Source of the DNA: CAZUZD01 sp964624465
Lineage (GTDB): Bacteria; Planctomycetota; Planctomycetia; Isosphaerales; Isosphaeraceae
Reading direction: 5' to 3'
NCBI GenBank assembly: GCA_964624465.1
Contig: CAZUZD010000213.1
Span: 1 to 10,853, forward strand
DNA length: 10,853 nucleotides
Made by a program: the position numbers and the translations under genes
Notes under the pieces: model-generated
Told to the model about the DNA's origin: nothing
Database searches by the model: none
Seen by the model: only the letters and a program-made list of their open reading frames with translations
Shown here: piece by piece, positions 1-6,242 of the stretch
Position numbering within the stretch: the first letter of the stretch is position 1
How the letters are laid out: every line of letters starts with the position of its first letter

Positions 1-2881
1 CAGTCCGCGCCAGGTCGATCGTGATCGGGGCGCCGAAGGCGGCGAAGTCGAGGGTGTCGCGATCGGCCGAGGGGGCCTCGAGGATCAGGTCGTGTCCCAG
101 ACCCAGTCCGGCGAACAGGTAGCGGTCGTTGCCGGCCCCGCCATCGAGCTGATCGTCGCCGCCCTCGCCGGCGATCACGTCATGGCCGGCGCCGCCGTAG
201 ATCGTGTCGTTGCTCGGGTCGCCGCCCGCTCCGCCGGCCGCGATGCCGCCGAAGATCGTGTCGTCGCCGCCCCCGGCGTCGATCGTGTCGGTCCCGAGGC
301 CGCCGTAGATCGTGTCGGCGCCGGTGTCGGCGTCCAGGCTGTCGCCGGCCGTGCCGCCGTAGATGGTGTCGTTGCCGCCGCCGCCGTCGATGATGTCGCC
401 GCCCAGCCCACCATAGATCGTGTCGGCGCCCGGATCGCTGTCGTTGCTGCCGCCGACCACGCCGCCATAGATGGTGTCGTTGCCACGACCGCCGTCGATG
501 ACGTCGGTGCCCAGACCGCCGTAGATGGTATCGCCGCTGGTGTCCGCGTCGCCGACACCGCCGGCCGTGCCGCCGTAGATCGTGTCGGCGCCGGCGCCAC
601 CGTCCAGCGAGTCCGACCCAAGGCCGCCGTAGATCGTGTCGGTGCTGGTGTCGAGGTCGCCGACGCCGCCGACGGTGCCGCCGTAGATCGTGTCGCTGCT
701 GCCGCCGCCGGTGATCGTGTCGGCGCCCAGGCCGCCGTAGATCAGGTCGGGGCTGTTGTCGGTGTCGCTGGCCCCGGCGCCGGTGCCGCCGTAGATGGTG
801 TCGTTGCCCTTGCCGCCGTCGATGGCGTCCGACCCCAGCCCGCCGTAGATGGTGTCGGTGCTACCGTCGAGGTCGGCCGCCCCGGCGGCGGTGCCACCGT
901 AGATCGTGTCGTTGCCCCCGCCGCCCTCGAGGATGTCGGCGCCCAGGCCGCCGAAGATCACGTCGTTGCTGGCGTCGACGTCGGAAGAGCCGGGGCCGGT
1001 GCCGCCGTAGATGGTATCGCTGCCATTGCCACCGAAGACCACGTCGGTGCCGAGCCCGCCGTAGATCGAGTCGGGGCTGAGGTCGAGGTCGTCGACGCCG
1101 GTGCCGCCGTAGATGATGTCGGCGCCGTTGCCGCCGTCGATGATGTCGGCACCCAGGCCGCCGTAGATGACGTCGGCGCTGCCGTCGAGGTCGCCCGGTC
1201 CGGTGCCCCCATAGATCGTGTCGGCGCCGCTGCCGCCGGTGATCGTGTCGGCGCCCAGGCCGCCGTAGAGGAAGGTCCCGAAGGCATCGCCCCAGAGCGT
1301 GTCGCCATAGGCGGTGCCGTAGACCTTCTCGAACTTGCCGCTCAGCGCCACCTTGGCCCCGCCCGAGGTCACGACCTGGTTGGTGCCGTCGCTGATCCGC
1401 AGGTCGAGGGTGACCGCCGATCCCATGGTCGTCAGGTTGATGATGTCCTGGCCGCCGGTGTCGACGATCGCGATCTGGCCCAGGATGTCGAGGGTGTACT
1501 CGTTGGTCCCGGCGCCGCCGAAGAGCGTCATGCTGTCGGTCGCGGCCACGGTCCCGCTGAAGGTCGTCTCGGCCCCGCCCTTGAGGACGTCGCCGGCGCC
1601 GCCACCGCCGTCGAGGGTGGCCTTGCCACTGAATGCCGTGCTGTCGATCGCGTTGGCGCCGGTGCCGCCCGTCAGCGTGGCCAGCTCGACGCCCAGGATC
1701 GCGTCGACCTCCAGGCCGCCGATGTTCAGGCTGGTGTCGGTCAGGAGGAAGTTCGCGTCGGCCTGGGCCACCACGCGGTCCTGGCCGGTGCCGCCGTGGA
1801 GGGTGTCGTTGCCACCGTCGCCCTGGAGGACGTCGTTGCCGGCCTGGCCGTCGAGCAGGTCGTTGCTGTCGCCCCCCGAGAGCCAGTCGTCACCATCGCC
1901 GCCTTCGAGGGTGTCGGTGCCAAACTCGCCCGCGAGGCTGTCGTTGCCCGCGCCGCCGACCAGGTGATCGCCCGCGTTGCCGCCGGAGAGCGCGTCGTCC
2001 CCGTCCCCACCGTCGATCGAATCGGTCCCGTTGTTGCCGGACAGCGCGTCGTTGCCCGCCTCTCCCCAGAGGATGTCGCTGCCATTGCCGCCGAACATCG
2101 CGTCGTCGCCATCGCCGCCGTAAGCGTGGATGCCGCCGTTGCCGCAGAAGAAGGTGTCGTTGCCGGGGCCGCCGTGGAGCGTGTCGGAGCCGGCGCCGCT
2201 GATCAGGGTGTCGTTGCCCCAGCCGCCCCGGAGAAGATCATCACCGCCGCCGCCGTCGAGCGTTGCGTCGCCGGTGAAGCCGGTCGCGTCGAGCACGTCA
2301 TCCGTCGAGCCGCCGGTGAGCGTCGCCTGGTCGAGGTTCGTCACGGTGATCACCCCGGCCTGGGCGCTCACCAGCTGCTGATCCGAGAGCAGATAGCTGG
2401 CGTTCGCCCCCAGGACCTCGAGCGCGTTGAACGCGGGGACCTCGGAGCCCTCGCCCTGCGCGCCGAGATACTGGATCCCCGAGGGCTGGGGGTTCACCAG
2501 GCCGGCGGAGTGGTCGACCACCAGGCGGTTGGTCCCGGAGCGGAGCGCGACCGTGATCCGCGAGATTGCAACGAGTTCAAGCTGCTGGAGGCCGGCCGTC
2601 GCGGTGTCGAGGTCGGTGGTGGCGGCCGCCCCGTTCCACTCGTAGGTGAGCGCCCCCTTGGTGCCGAGAAACAGCCTCAGGGTGTCGTCGGCGAGCAGCA
2701 CGTCCGCGTTGAACGAGACCTGGAACATCCCCAGGTTGCCAGGGTCCTGCGCCACCGACACCGCCAGGAGCAACTTCTCCTCGAGTCCCTCCAGGGTCAG
2801 CGACCGGCGCCGGCCGAGGCGAGCGGCACCGGCCTGGCGAAGGATCCGACCACGCCAGCGATCCGATCGGGAGCTGATCAT
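1..2881 (-). CDS. Large RTX-type calcium-binding beta-roll protein, C-terminus outside window
   Basis: An uninterrupted minus-strand frame of 960 codons runs from ATG at 2881 off the left edge; I checked the frame for stops by eye. The N-terminus is Arg-rich, then carries LEGLEEKLLL (residues 30-39), the LExLExxLLL-type motif found at the start of many large planctomycete exported proteins. Residues about 45-195 are a non-repetitive beta-rich part. Residues about 198-367 are classical RTX nonapeptides (GGxGxDxxx). A linker with weak repeats spans about 368-532. A second repeat block spans about 533-925, ending in a post-RTX segment of the DxYxFxxGxGxDxIxE...DTLDF type. RTX nonapeptides bind calcium and fold as a parallel beta-roll, so an extracellular or surface structural role is likely. 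No catalytic domain is visible, but the C-terminus is missing. The start is supported by AGGA 9 nt upstream and by the motif position; the frame stays open upstream to a stop at 3206-3208 without another ATG. The exact substrate or function is unknown. Confidence 0.92.
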   Translation of the reverse strand, partial: MISSRSDRWRGRILRQAGAARLGRRRSLTLEGLEEKLLLAVSVAQDPGNLGMFQVSFNADVLLADDTLRLFLGTKGALTYEWNGAAATTDLDTATAGLQQLELVAISRITVALRSGTNRLVVDHSAGLVNPQPSGIQYLGAQGEGSEVPAFNALEVLGANASYLLSDQQLVSAQAGVITVTNLDQATLTGGSTDDVLDATGFTGDATLDGGGGDDLLRGGWGNDTLISGAGSDTLHGGPGNDTFFCGNGGIHAYGGDGDDAMFGGNGSDILWGEAGNDALSGNNGTDSIDGGDGDDALSGGNAGDHLVGGAGNDSLAGEFGTDTLEGGDGDDWLSGGDSNDLLDGQAGNDVLQGDGGNDTLHGGTGQDRVVAQADANFLLTDTSLNIGGLEVDAILGVELATLTGGTGANAIDSTAFSGKATLDGGGGAGDVLKGGAETTFSGTVAATDSMTLFGGAGTNEYTLDILGQIAIVDTGGQDIINLTTMGSAVTLDLRISDGTNQVVTSGGAKVALSGKFEKVYGTAYGDTLWGDAFGTFLYGGLGADTITGGSGADTIYGGTGPGDLDGSADVIYGGLGADIIDGGNGADIIYGGTGVDDLDLSPDSIYGGLGTDVVFGGNGSDTIYGGTGPGSSDVDASNDVIFGGLGADILEGGGGNDTIYGGTAAGAADLDGSTDTIYGGLGSDAIDGGKGNDTIYGGTGAGASDTDNSPDLIYGGLGADTITGGGSSDTIYGGTVGGVGDLDTSTDTIYGGLGSDSLDGGAGADTIYGGTAGGVGDADTSGDTIYGGLGTDVIDGGRGNDTIYGGVVGGSNDSDPGADTIYGGLGGDIIDGGGGNDTIYGGTAGDSLDADTGADTIYGGLGTDTIDAGGGDDTIFGGIAAGGAGGDPSNDTIYGGAGHDVIAGEGGDDQLDGGAGNDRYLFAGLGLGHDLILEAPSADRDTLDFAAFGAPITIDLART
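209..1174 (-). repeat. Nine-copy 108-bp (36-residue) in-frame tandem repeat within the RTX gene
   Basis: Nine consecutive protein units were laid out by eye: the first has 34 residues and the other eight have 36, giving exactly 966 bp between the first Asp codon (1174) and the end of the array (209). A typical unit is four nonapeptides: DTIYGGLGS, DAIDGGKGN, DTIYGGTGA, then a degenerate GASDTDNSP. The fourth lacks the GG pair and usually carries D-x-D followed by Ser, Thr or Pro. Partial units flank the array on both sides. The spacing points to expansion by unequal crossing-over of a four-nonapeptide module. Confidence 0.9.
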
Positions 2882-3282
2882 CGCGGTGAGTCCTGTGGTA
2901 GGTGCCGATGGGCTGCGAACCGGGCCGGCGGGGTCCGGGCCGCCGAAGTCGGGCGACGGTCTGGCAAATCGGTCGCGACGGTCGCAGCGCACAGCGGTAG
3001 CGGCAACACCGACCCGTGGGCGGGTCCACCCGGCTCGTCGGACCGCTCGACGCGATCGAATCCAACCACCGAAACTCAGGGGCCGTTCGCCGCGGAGCCG
3101 GCCGCCATTTGGACTGGGTGGGGAATCCGTCGCAACCCACGAAGAGCCTCGCGGCCGATCGTGAGGCCACGACTCGGACGACAACCACCAGGATGTCCTG
3201 ATCCTTCATGGACCCGTATTTCATCGATTAACGAATGGTCAACTTACCGGGGGAGGGTCCGTTGTTGCAAGCAAAGATAAAC

Positions 3283-3312
3283 GATTCCCAGGAATCTGGA
3301 TTTTCCTAATCC
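3283..3312. promoter_or_regulatory. Two adjacent AT-rich palindromes, possible operator
   Basis: GATTCC-CA-GGAATC (3283-3296) is a perfect 6-bp inverted repeat, followed after one base by GGATT-TTCCT-AATCC (3298-3312), a 5-bp inverted repeat. Both halves share the GGATT/GATTCC core. They sit in the AT-rich stretch about 400 bp upstream of the RTX start codon. A regulator-binding role is inference only; each alone could arise by chance. Confidence 0.3.
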
Positions 3313-3480
3313 GGACGCACTCGCCGCTCCCCCTCGGAGATCCGAGCCTCGCCGGTGCGGAGCTGGACCGGCCAGGAGCACCACGTGAGCCTGTCGCGAC
3401 GATCCCACGCCATCCTGGCGGCGGGCCGGCAAGCTGGCCGATGTTCCTTCCCCGCCGCTGCCACCGGCCGGGGCCAGACC

Positions 3481-3522
3481 CTGGATGGGCTCCCAGGCCC
3501 TGGATGGGCTCCCAGGCCCTGG
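3481..3522. repeat. 19-bp tandem repeat, about 2.2 copies
   Basis: The unit CTGGATGGGCTCCCAGGCC occurs at 3481-3499 and identically at 3500-3518, followed by a further CTGG. Within each unit CCTGG and CCAGG can pair, so the repeat may form small hairpins. No gene encloses it with confidence; it lies downstream of the sigma-factor relic. Confidence 0.85.
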
Positions 3523-3726
3523 AGCCACCGACGAGGCTGATGGGCCGGAGCCCCGAGCGCCTGCGGAGCGCGCTGGCGGCGATAACCGCCGGCGCGGTGG
3601 ACGACGAGGTCACGTTCCGTCAGGATCGCGCCAATCCGCTCGACCGGGTGATTGAGCGGGATGGCCAGGCGGCCGTCGATGGTGCCTCCCGCTCGCCCAG
3701 AACCAGCGTCACCTGCGCCACCGGGG

Positions 3727-3998
3727 GACCTCGGCCGAGCGCGGGTCCTTGGCCGCCAGCCGGGTCAGCGCCGCGTCGGGGTCGAGTTCGGGCCGTGGCG
3801 CGCCGGCATCCCCGTCCCGGGAGAGCCGCCGGGCCCCACCGCTGCGATGGCCGCCACGCTTGCGGCGGGATGATCGACCAGGATCCGCTGCATGGCGACG
3901 GCGGTGGTGCGGAAGAACCCGCTACGATCGGCGAACGCGGCCTCGCCCAGCCGGAGATACGCTTCATGCACCAGCGCGCCGGCGTCGAGCGAGTGGCC
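3727..3998 (-). pseudogene. ECF sigma-factor fragment (planctomycete Sig-70_X6 type), frameshifted
   Basis: The first frame reads GHSLDAGALVHEAYLRL, then SGFFRTTAVAMQRILVDH, matching the region 2 hallmark ALVHEAYLRL...FFxxAAxAMRRILVDHARRK of the ECF sigma type greatly expanded in planctomycetes (Sig-70_X6). At about 3868-3871 one base appears to be lost in the expected DHARRKR; in the next frame the match continues as RRKRGGHRSGGARRLSRDGD and PELDPDAALTRLAAKDPRSAEV. After SAEV the frame ends in PRWRR-stop, and region 4, the -35-binding helix-turn-helix, is not recognisable. About 40-60 N-terminal residues are also missing. It therefore lacks an intact promoter-binding half and should be non-functional. 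It lies beside the IS630-type transposase, whose arrival may have removed its 5' part. Confidence 0.8.
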
Positions 3999-4004
3999 GT
4001 CAGC

Positions 4005-4032
4005 CTCCTCCCCCCCAAGCCGGGGGGAGGGG
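4005..4032. repeat. C-rich/G-rich inverted repeat beside the transposase end
   Basis: CCTCCCCCC (4007-4015) and GGGGGGAGG (4022-4030) form a perfect 9-bp stem with a 6-nt loop. It begins about 20 nt beyond the transposase stop on the minus strand and lies exactly between the transposase and the sigma-factor relic. It could be a terminator-like hairpin (no T run follows on either strand), a dispersed palindromic repeat, or an IS-end remnant. I cannot decide among these. Confidence 0.5.
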
Positions 4033-4050
4033 TGGCGCGCCGCCTCTCAT

Positions 4051-5173
4051 TCAGACTCCGGCCGTCACTGACTGATCCGGACCCTGGTCATAGCACCCGG
4101 CGATCAGGGGCCGGATCCGGCCCCGGACCGTCTGGAAGGAATACAGGCTGGCCTGGATCGACCGCTGCAGGTCGGCGATCGTGTCGAAGCGCCGGTTGGG
4201 TTCGCCCGGCGACGCAGCAGCTTCCAGCACCGCTCGATCGCGTTGAGCTGGGGGCTGGAGCTCGGGAGCCGGTAGGACTCCGGATGGGAGTGCTCGGCCA
4301 ACGCCTCGTCGATCAGCTTGCCCCGATGCCATGGGGCGTTGTCGATGATCAGCACCACCCGCGGGTGCCGGGCACAGGGGTATTGGCGTGCGATGTGCCG
4401 CAGCTGAGCAGCGAACGCCTCCTGCATCCGCCGGGTCTTGCTCTTGCCGGTCTTCGGCTTCGCCCGCGCCGGGCTCTCCAGCGTGTTGGCGGGCAGGACG
4501 CCGGTGACCGTGTTGACCACGCCCAGGACATCGAGCAGATCCTTGCAATCCGGCGTCCGGACGACCGGCCGATGCCCCTTGACCCCGAGCGTGCTGCAGA
4601 GCGTCGGCACCATCGGGAACCGGGCCTCGTCCTGGCTCAGCAGGGCGAGCTCGCCGGCTTCCGCCCCGTTTTGAGCGCGGCCCACTCCCGGCGGGCGGTC
4701 GCCTGCTTCTCGGGATCGCCGCGCAGGAACCGATAGGTCGGCCGATACGGGCGGATCTCGTGCTTGCGGCAGAAGCCCTGCATCGTCGACTGGCCGACCC
4801 TGATGCCACGGGTGCGGAAGAGATGCTCGGCCAGCTCGGCATGGGTCCAGTTGGCTCGATCCACTCCCTGGGCTTGCGGTCCCTCGGTGACCCAACTGCG
4901 GAGCACCGGGGCGAGATCGGCGGTGAGCTTGGGATGGGGTTTGACTGGCTTGCGGGGCTGCAGAGCCTCGAGCCCCCGATCCAGGTAGGCGTTGGGCCAG
5001 CGCTGGACGGAACTGCGCGAGGTGACAGTGTCGCAGGCGATCTGGCCGTGCGGGCGGCCCCGGTGGGCCATCAGGACGATCTGGGCCCGGACGCGGAGCT
5101 TGGGGTCGGTGGCGGCCCGGAGGACCGACTCCAACCGTTCGACCTCCCTGGCTGGCAACTGGATGCGGATCAT
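4051..5173 (-). pseudogene. IS630-family transposase, coding parts in three frames
   Basis: Joined across two frame changes this gives a protein of about 374 residues, normal for IS630. The first part (5173 to about 4672) starts MIRIQLPAREVERLE and holds the N-terminal helix-turn-helix region (LRVRAQIVLMAHRG...SSVQRW). The second part (about 4672 to 4200) holds the DDE nuclease with all three acidic motifs: SQDEARF, LIIDNAPWHRG and LNAIERCWK. The third (about 4195 to 4051) supplies the usual end, FDTIADLQRSIQASL...VRGRIRPLI. The first change is at an A4 run (4669-4672), where a -1 shift gives AALK-N-GAEAGEL; this could be a lost A or programmed slippage. The second, at about 4194-4203, looks like a lost base and suggests decay. 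ATG 5173 is preferred over a start at 5203 because AGGA lies 7 nt upstream and residues 1-10 of the longer form overlap integrase sequence. No convincing terminal inverted repeats or TA duplication were found. Confidence 0.88.
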
Positions 5174-5580
5174 CTGACGATCCTGCGGTCGCGGCCGCGC
5201 CATTCCCCCTTGTGACGGGTCGGGCGATCGACCCAGAGCTCTCCCGAACGTTCGATCGAGCCGGTCGTCAGCCCCAAGCCCCCGGCCGGCCGGCAGCCGG
5301 TCAGCCGCTGGAACTCGACCATCGCCCGGACCGTTGGCTGCCGGTGGGGCAGGATGGCGTCGATCTGCTCGGCCGGCAGCAGCTCCTCCGAGACGGCCCA
5401 GCGGAAGTCGCGCTCGACCCTCCCGAACCGGATGTGAATGGTGCGGCGGTCCAGGCCGGTGGCGACATGGTGGAGTGCAGGGCCTTGGAGCGGGCCGGCC
5501 CGAACTCGGCGGCCTCCGTGTGGCCGGGCTTCTCGTCGAACGGCTTCATGTCGACCCGGATGCCGTCGAATTCGCAGGAC
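5170..5580 (-). pseudogene. Tyrosine recombinase (phage-type integrase) relic
   Basis: The first frame reads SCEFDGIRVDMKPF...TEAAEFGPARSKALHSTM, resembling the core-binding domain of planctomycete integrases (EFGPxxLKALRxxM). At about 5465 one base seems to be missing from the expected ATG-GTC; the next frame continues VATGLDRRTIHIRFGRVERDF, then RWAVSEELLPAEQIDAILPH, RAMVEFQRLTGCRPAG and RSGELWVDRPTRHKGEWRGRD. RLTGCRP carries the first catalytic Arg of the family. Between SEELLPA and EQIDAILPH about 30 residues usual in the family are absent. The frame stops at 5170-5172, so the HxxR and catalytic Tyr motifs are gone. Its stop overlaps the transposase ATG (ATGA). Upstream sequence to about 5740 may be further eroded N-terminus. 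Its place downstream of, and on the same strand as, tRNA-Thr is typical of an integrative element. Confidence 0.8.
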
Positions 5581-5713
5581 CGCTGCGGCCGTGCTGGCGC
5601 GGGTGTCCCGCAAGCCAGGGCGTGACCGCGGCCAGCTCGCTGGCCTCGTGATGTCGCGACGCCGGTCGCTGGCTGTTCCGCCAGGGCAGCGGCCCCTCTG
5701 TCAACGGCCGCCA

Positions 5714-5728
5714 GCAGTCCCGGACTGC
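5714..5728. repeat. 15-nt palindrome between integrase relic and tRNA
   Basis: GCAGTCC-C-GGACTGC is a perfect 7-bp inverted repeat around one central base. It shares the 9-mer TCCCGGACT with the T-arm of the tRNA-Thr gene (5813-5821). It could be part of a recombination site of the lost element, but the shared stretch is short and this is speculative. Confidence 0.35.
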
Positions 5729-5773
5729 AGTGGCCACGGAGCAACGTGCCGCGCCGCAGGTCGGGGCGGGTAC

Positions 5774-5798
5774 GCAAGTCTGCGTTCGGCAAAGACTT
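5774..5798 (-). terminator. Possible hairpin terminator after tRNA-Thr
   Basis: Reading the minus strand just after the tRNA 3' end, AAGTCT and AGACTT form a 6-bp stem with extra GC pairs inside. It begins about 8 nt after the discriminator base. There is no T run, so if it works it is a weak intrinsic terminator or simply a stop for exonucleolytic 3' trimming. Confidence 0.35.
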
Positions 5799-5805
5799 AC
5801 GAGAG

Positions 5806-5878
5806 AGCCGCTTCCCGGACTCGAACCGGGGACCTACGCTTTACGAAAGCGTCGCTCTACCAACTGAGCTAAAGCGGC
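5806..5878 (-). tRNA. tRNA-Thr (anticodon CGT)
   Basis: The 73-nt sequence folds as a full cloverleaf: acceptor GCCGCTT/AAGCGGC (7 bp), D arm GCTC/GAGC, anticodon stem ACGCT/AGCGT with loop TTCGTAA, a 5-nt variable region, and T arm CCCGG/CCGGG with loop TTCGAGT. Positions 34-36 are CGT, reading ACG (Thr). The discriminator is T, and CCA is not encoded because CTC follows. All stems are perfectly paired, so the gene appears intact although it flanks a decayed element. Its 3' half probably served as the attachment site for the neighbouring integrase. Confidence 0.96.
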
Positions 5879-5956
5879 GTTCGGTCGCGGCAGATCGGGG
5901 AAGGTTGGGCTTCCCGGGGCCCGCCGGGGAGGCGGGGGTCCGCAATGAACGAGGGC

Positions 5957-5986
5957 ATCCTAGCTCAGCGCCTCGGCTCGCGTCAA
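5957..5986 (-). promoter_or_regulatory. Promoter of tRNA-Thr
   Basis: On the minus strand, -35 TTGACG (5981-5986) is followed after 18 nt by -10 TAGGAT (5957-5962). These match the sigma-70 consensus at 5/6 and 4/6 positions. Transcription would begin near 5950, about 70 nt before the mature 5' end, leaving a GC-rich leader for RNase P to remove. Confidence 0.55.
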
Positions 5987-6018
5987 TCGGGCGGTGCCGG
6001 CGCGGGGTGGGCATGGCC

Positions 6019-6047
6019 TGGAATCGGGGGTCGGCGGTCGGTATGCT
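6019..6047 (+). promoter_or_regulatory. Weak candidate promoter for gap
   Basis: TATGCT (6042-6047) resembles a -10 box; 17 nt upstream is TGGAAT (6019-6024), a poor -35. If used, transcription would start near 6054 and the leader would contain the terminator at 6162-6187. Support is limited to spacing and the -10 match. Confidence 0.3.
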
Positions 6048-6161
6048 GGGTCGATCGGTCGTGCGGGCTCGTGCCACGGCCCGGCCCCGCGACGTCAGGC
6101 GGGCCCGCCCGGTGGGGTCGGGCCAATCGGGCCGCAGATTCCCCCTGGTCCGACACCCGTC

Positions 6162-6187
6162 GCGCGGTCCAGACCGCGCTTTTTTTT
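6162..6187 (+). terminator. Intrinsic terminator in front of gap (possible attenuator)
   Basis: GCGCGGTC (6162-6169) and GACCGCGC (6172-6179) form a perfect stem with a minimal loop, directly followed by eight T residues (6180-6187). This is the best intrinsic terminator in the window and works only on the plus strand. It ends 55 nt before the gap start codon and no plus-strand gene lies upstream. Either it blocks read-through into gap or it is a conditional terminator in the gap leader. CGCGACG at 6088-6094 can pair with CGTCGCG at 6158-6164, which overlaps the terminator's left arm by three bases and could serve as an antiterminator (inference). Confidence 0.8.
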
Positions 6188-6242
6188 CGTGACAGCCGAT
6201 CGATCGACAGTCGGTTCGATCCCGTTCAGGAGTGGGTAGCCC

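Larger units (their letters stand above)
2882..3726. other. Gene-poor region upstream of the RTX gene
   Basis: I see no reading frame here with a recognisable protein on either strand; the open frames look like GC-rich chance frames. The part from about 3200 to 3320 is clearly more AT-rich than its surroundings and probably holds the minus-strand promoter and leader of the RTX gene, which would give a leader of over 300 nt. I could not find a convincing -35/-10 pair. Two small palindromes (3283-3312) and a 19-bp tandem repeat (3481-3522) are the only structured elements noted. The part from 3600 to 3726 may be further eroded sequence downstream of the sigma-factor relic. Confidence 0.6.
5879..6242. 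other. Divergent promoter region between tRNA-Thr and gap
   Basis: This 364-bp spacer has no gene I can support. It carries the tRNA promoter (minus strand), a weak candidate promoter for gap, a GC-rich palindrome GGCGGGCCCGCC (6098-6109), a strong terminator (6162-6187) and the gap ribosome site AGGAG (10 nt before the ATG). Confidence 0.75.

Noticed and set aside
209..1174. CRISPR-like regular repeat spacing
   Set aside because: The 108-bp repeat is continuous coding sequence with gradual divergence, not short identical repeats separated by unique spacers.
2577..3224. A 215-codon minus-strand frame overlapping the RTX start
   Set aside because: It is out of frame with the RTX protein, shows no motif, and its downstream half lies within the well-supported RTX N-terminus.
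3214..3242. Minus-strand promoter for the RTX gene (TTGACC at 3237-3242)
   Set aside because: The -35 box is good, but no acceptable -10 box occurs 16-18 nt downstream.
92..3280. A 1062-codon plus-strand open frame opposite the RTX gene
   Set aside because: It is the exact in-register antisense of the RTX repeats and reads as VDRVGA-like periodicity produced by the Gly/Asp codons. The minus frame gives true RTX nonapeptides, an LExLExxLLL motif and a post-RTX domain.
3441..4736. A 431-codon plus-strand open frame
   Set aside because: It is antisense to the sigma-factor and transposase relics and shows no family motif.
4005..5230. Terminal inverted repeats for the IS630 element (GGGGGA...TGGCGCG near 4022-4042 and 5190-5216)
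   Set aside because: The resemblance is imperfect, needs gaps, and the right-hand copy lies inside sequence that translates as integrase (HKGEWRGRD).
5714..5826. Duplicated attachment core TCCCGGACT beside the tRNA
   Set aside because: A 9-mer shared over 95 bp in GC-rich DNA is not enough to call an attachment site; no longer copy of the tRNA end was seen in the window.
6061..6192. Arg-rich leader peptide in front of gap starting at a GTG
   Set aside because: There is no ribosome site, and the reading frame is open across the region simply because of GC bias; it ends just past the terminator T run.
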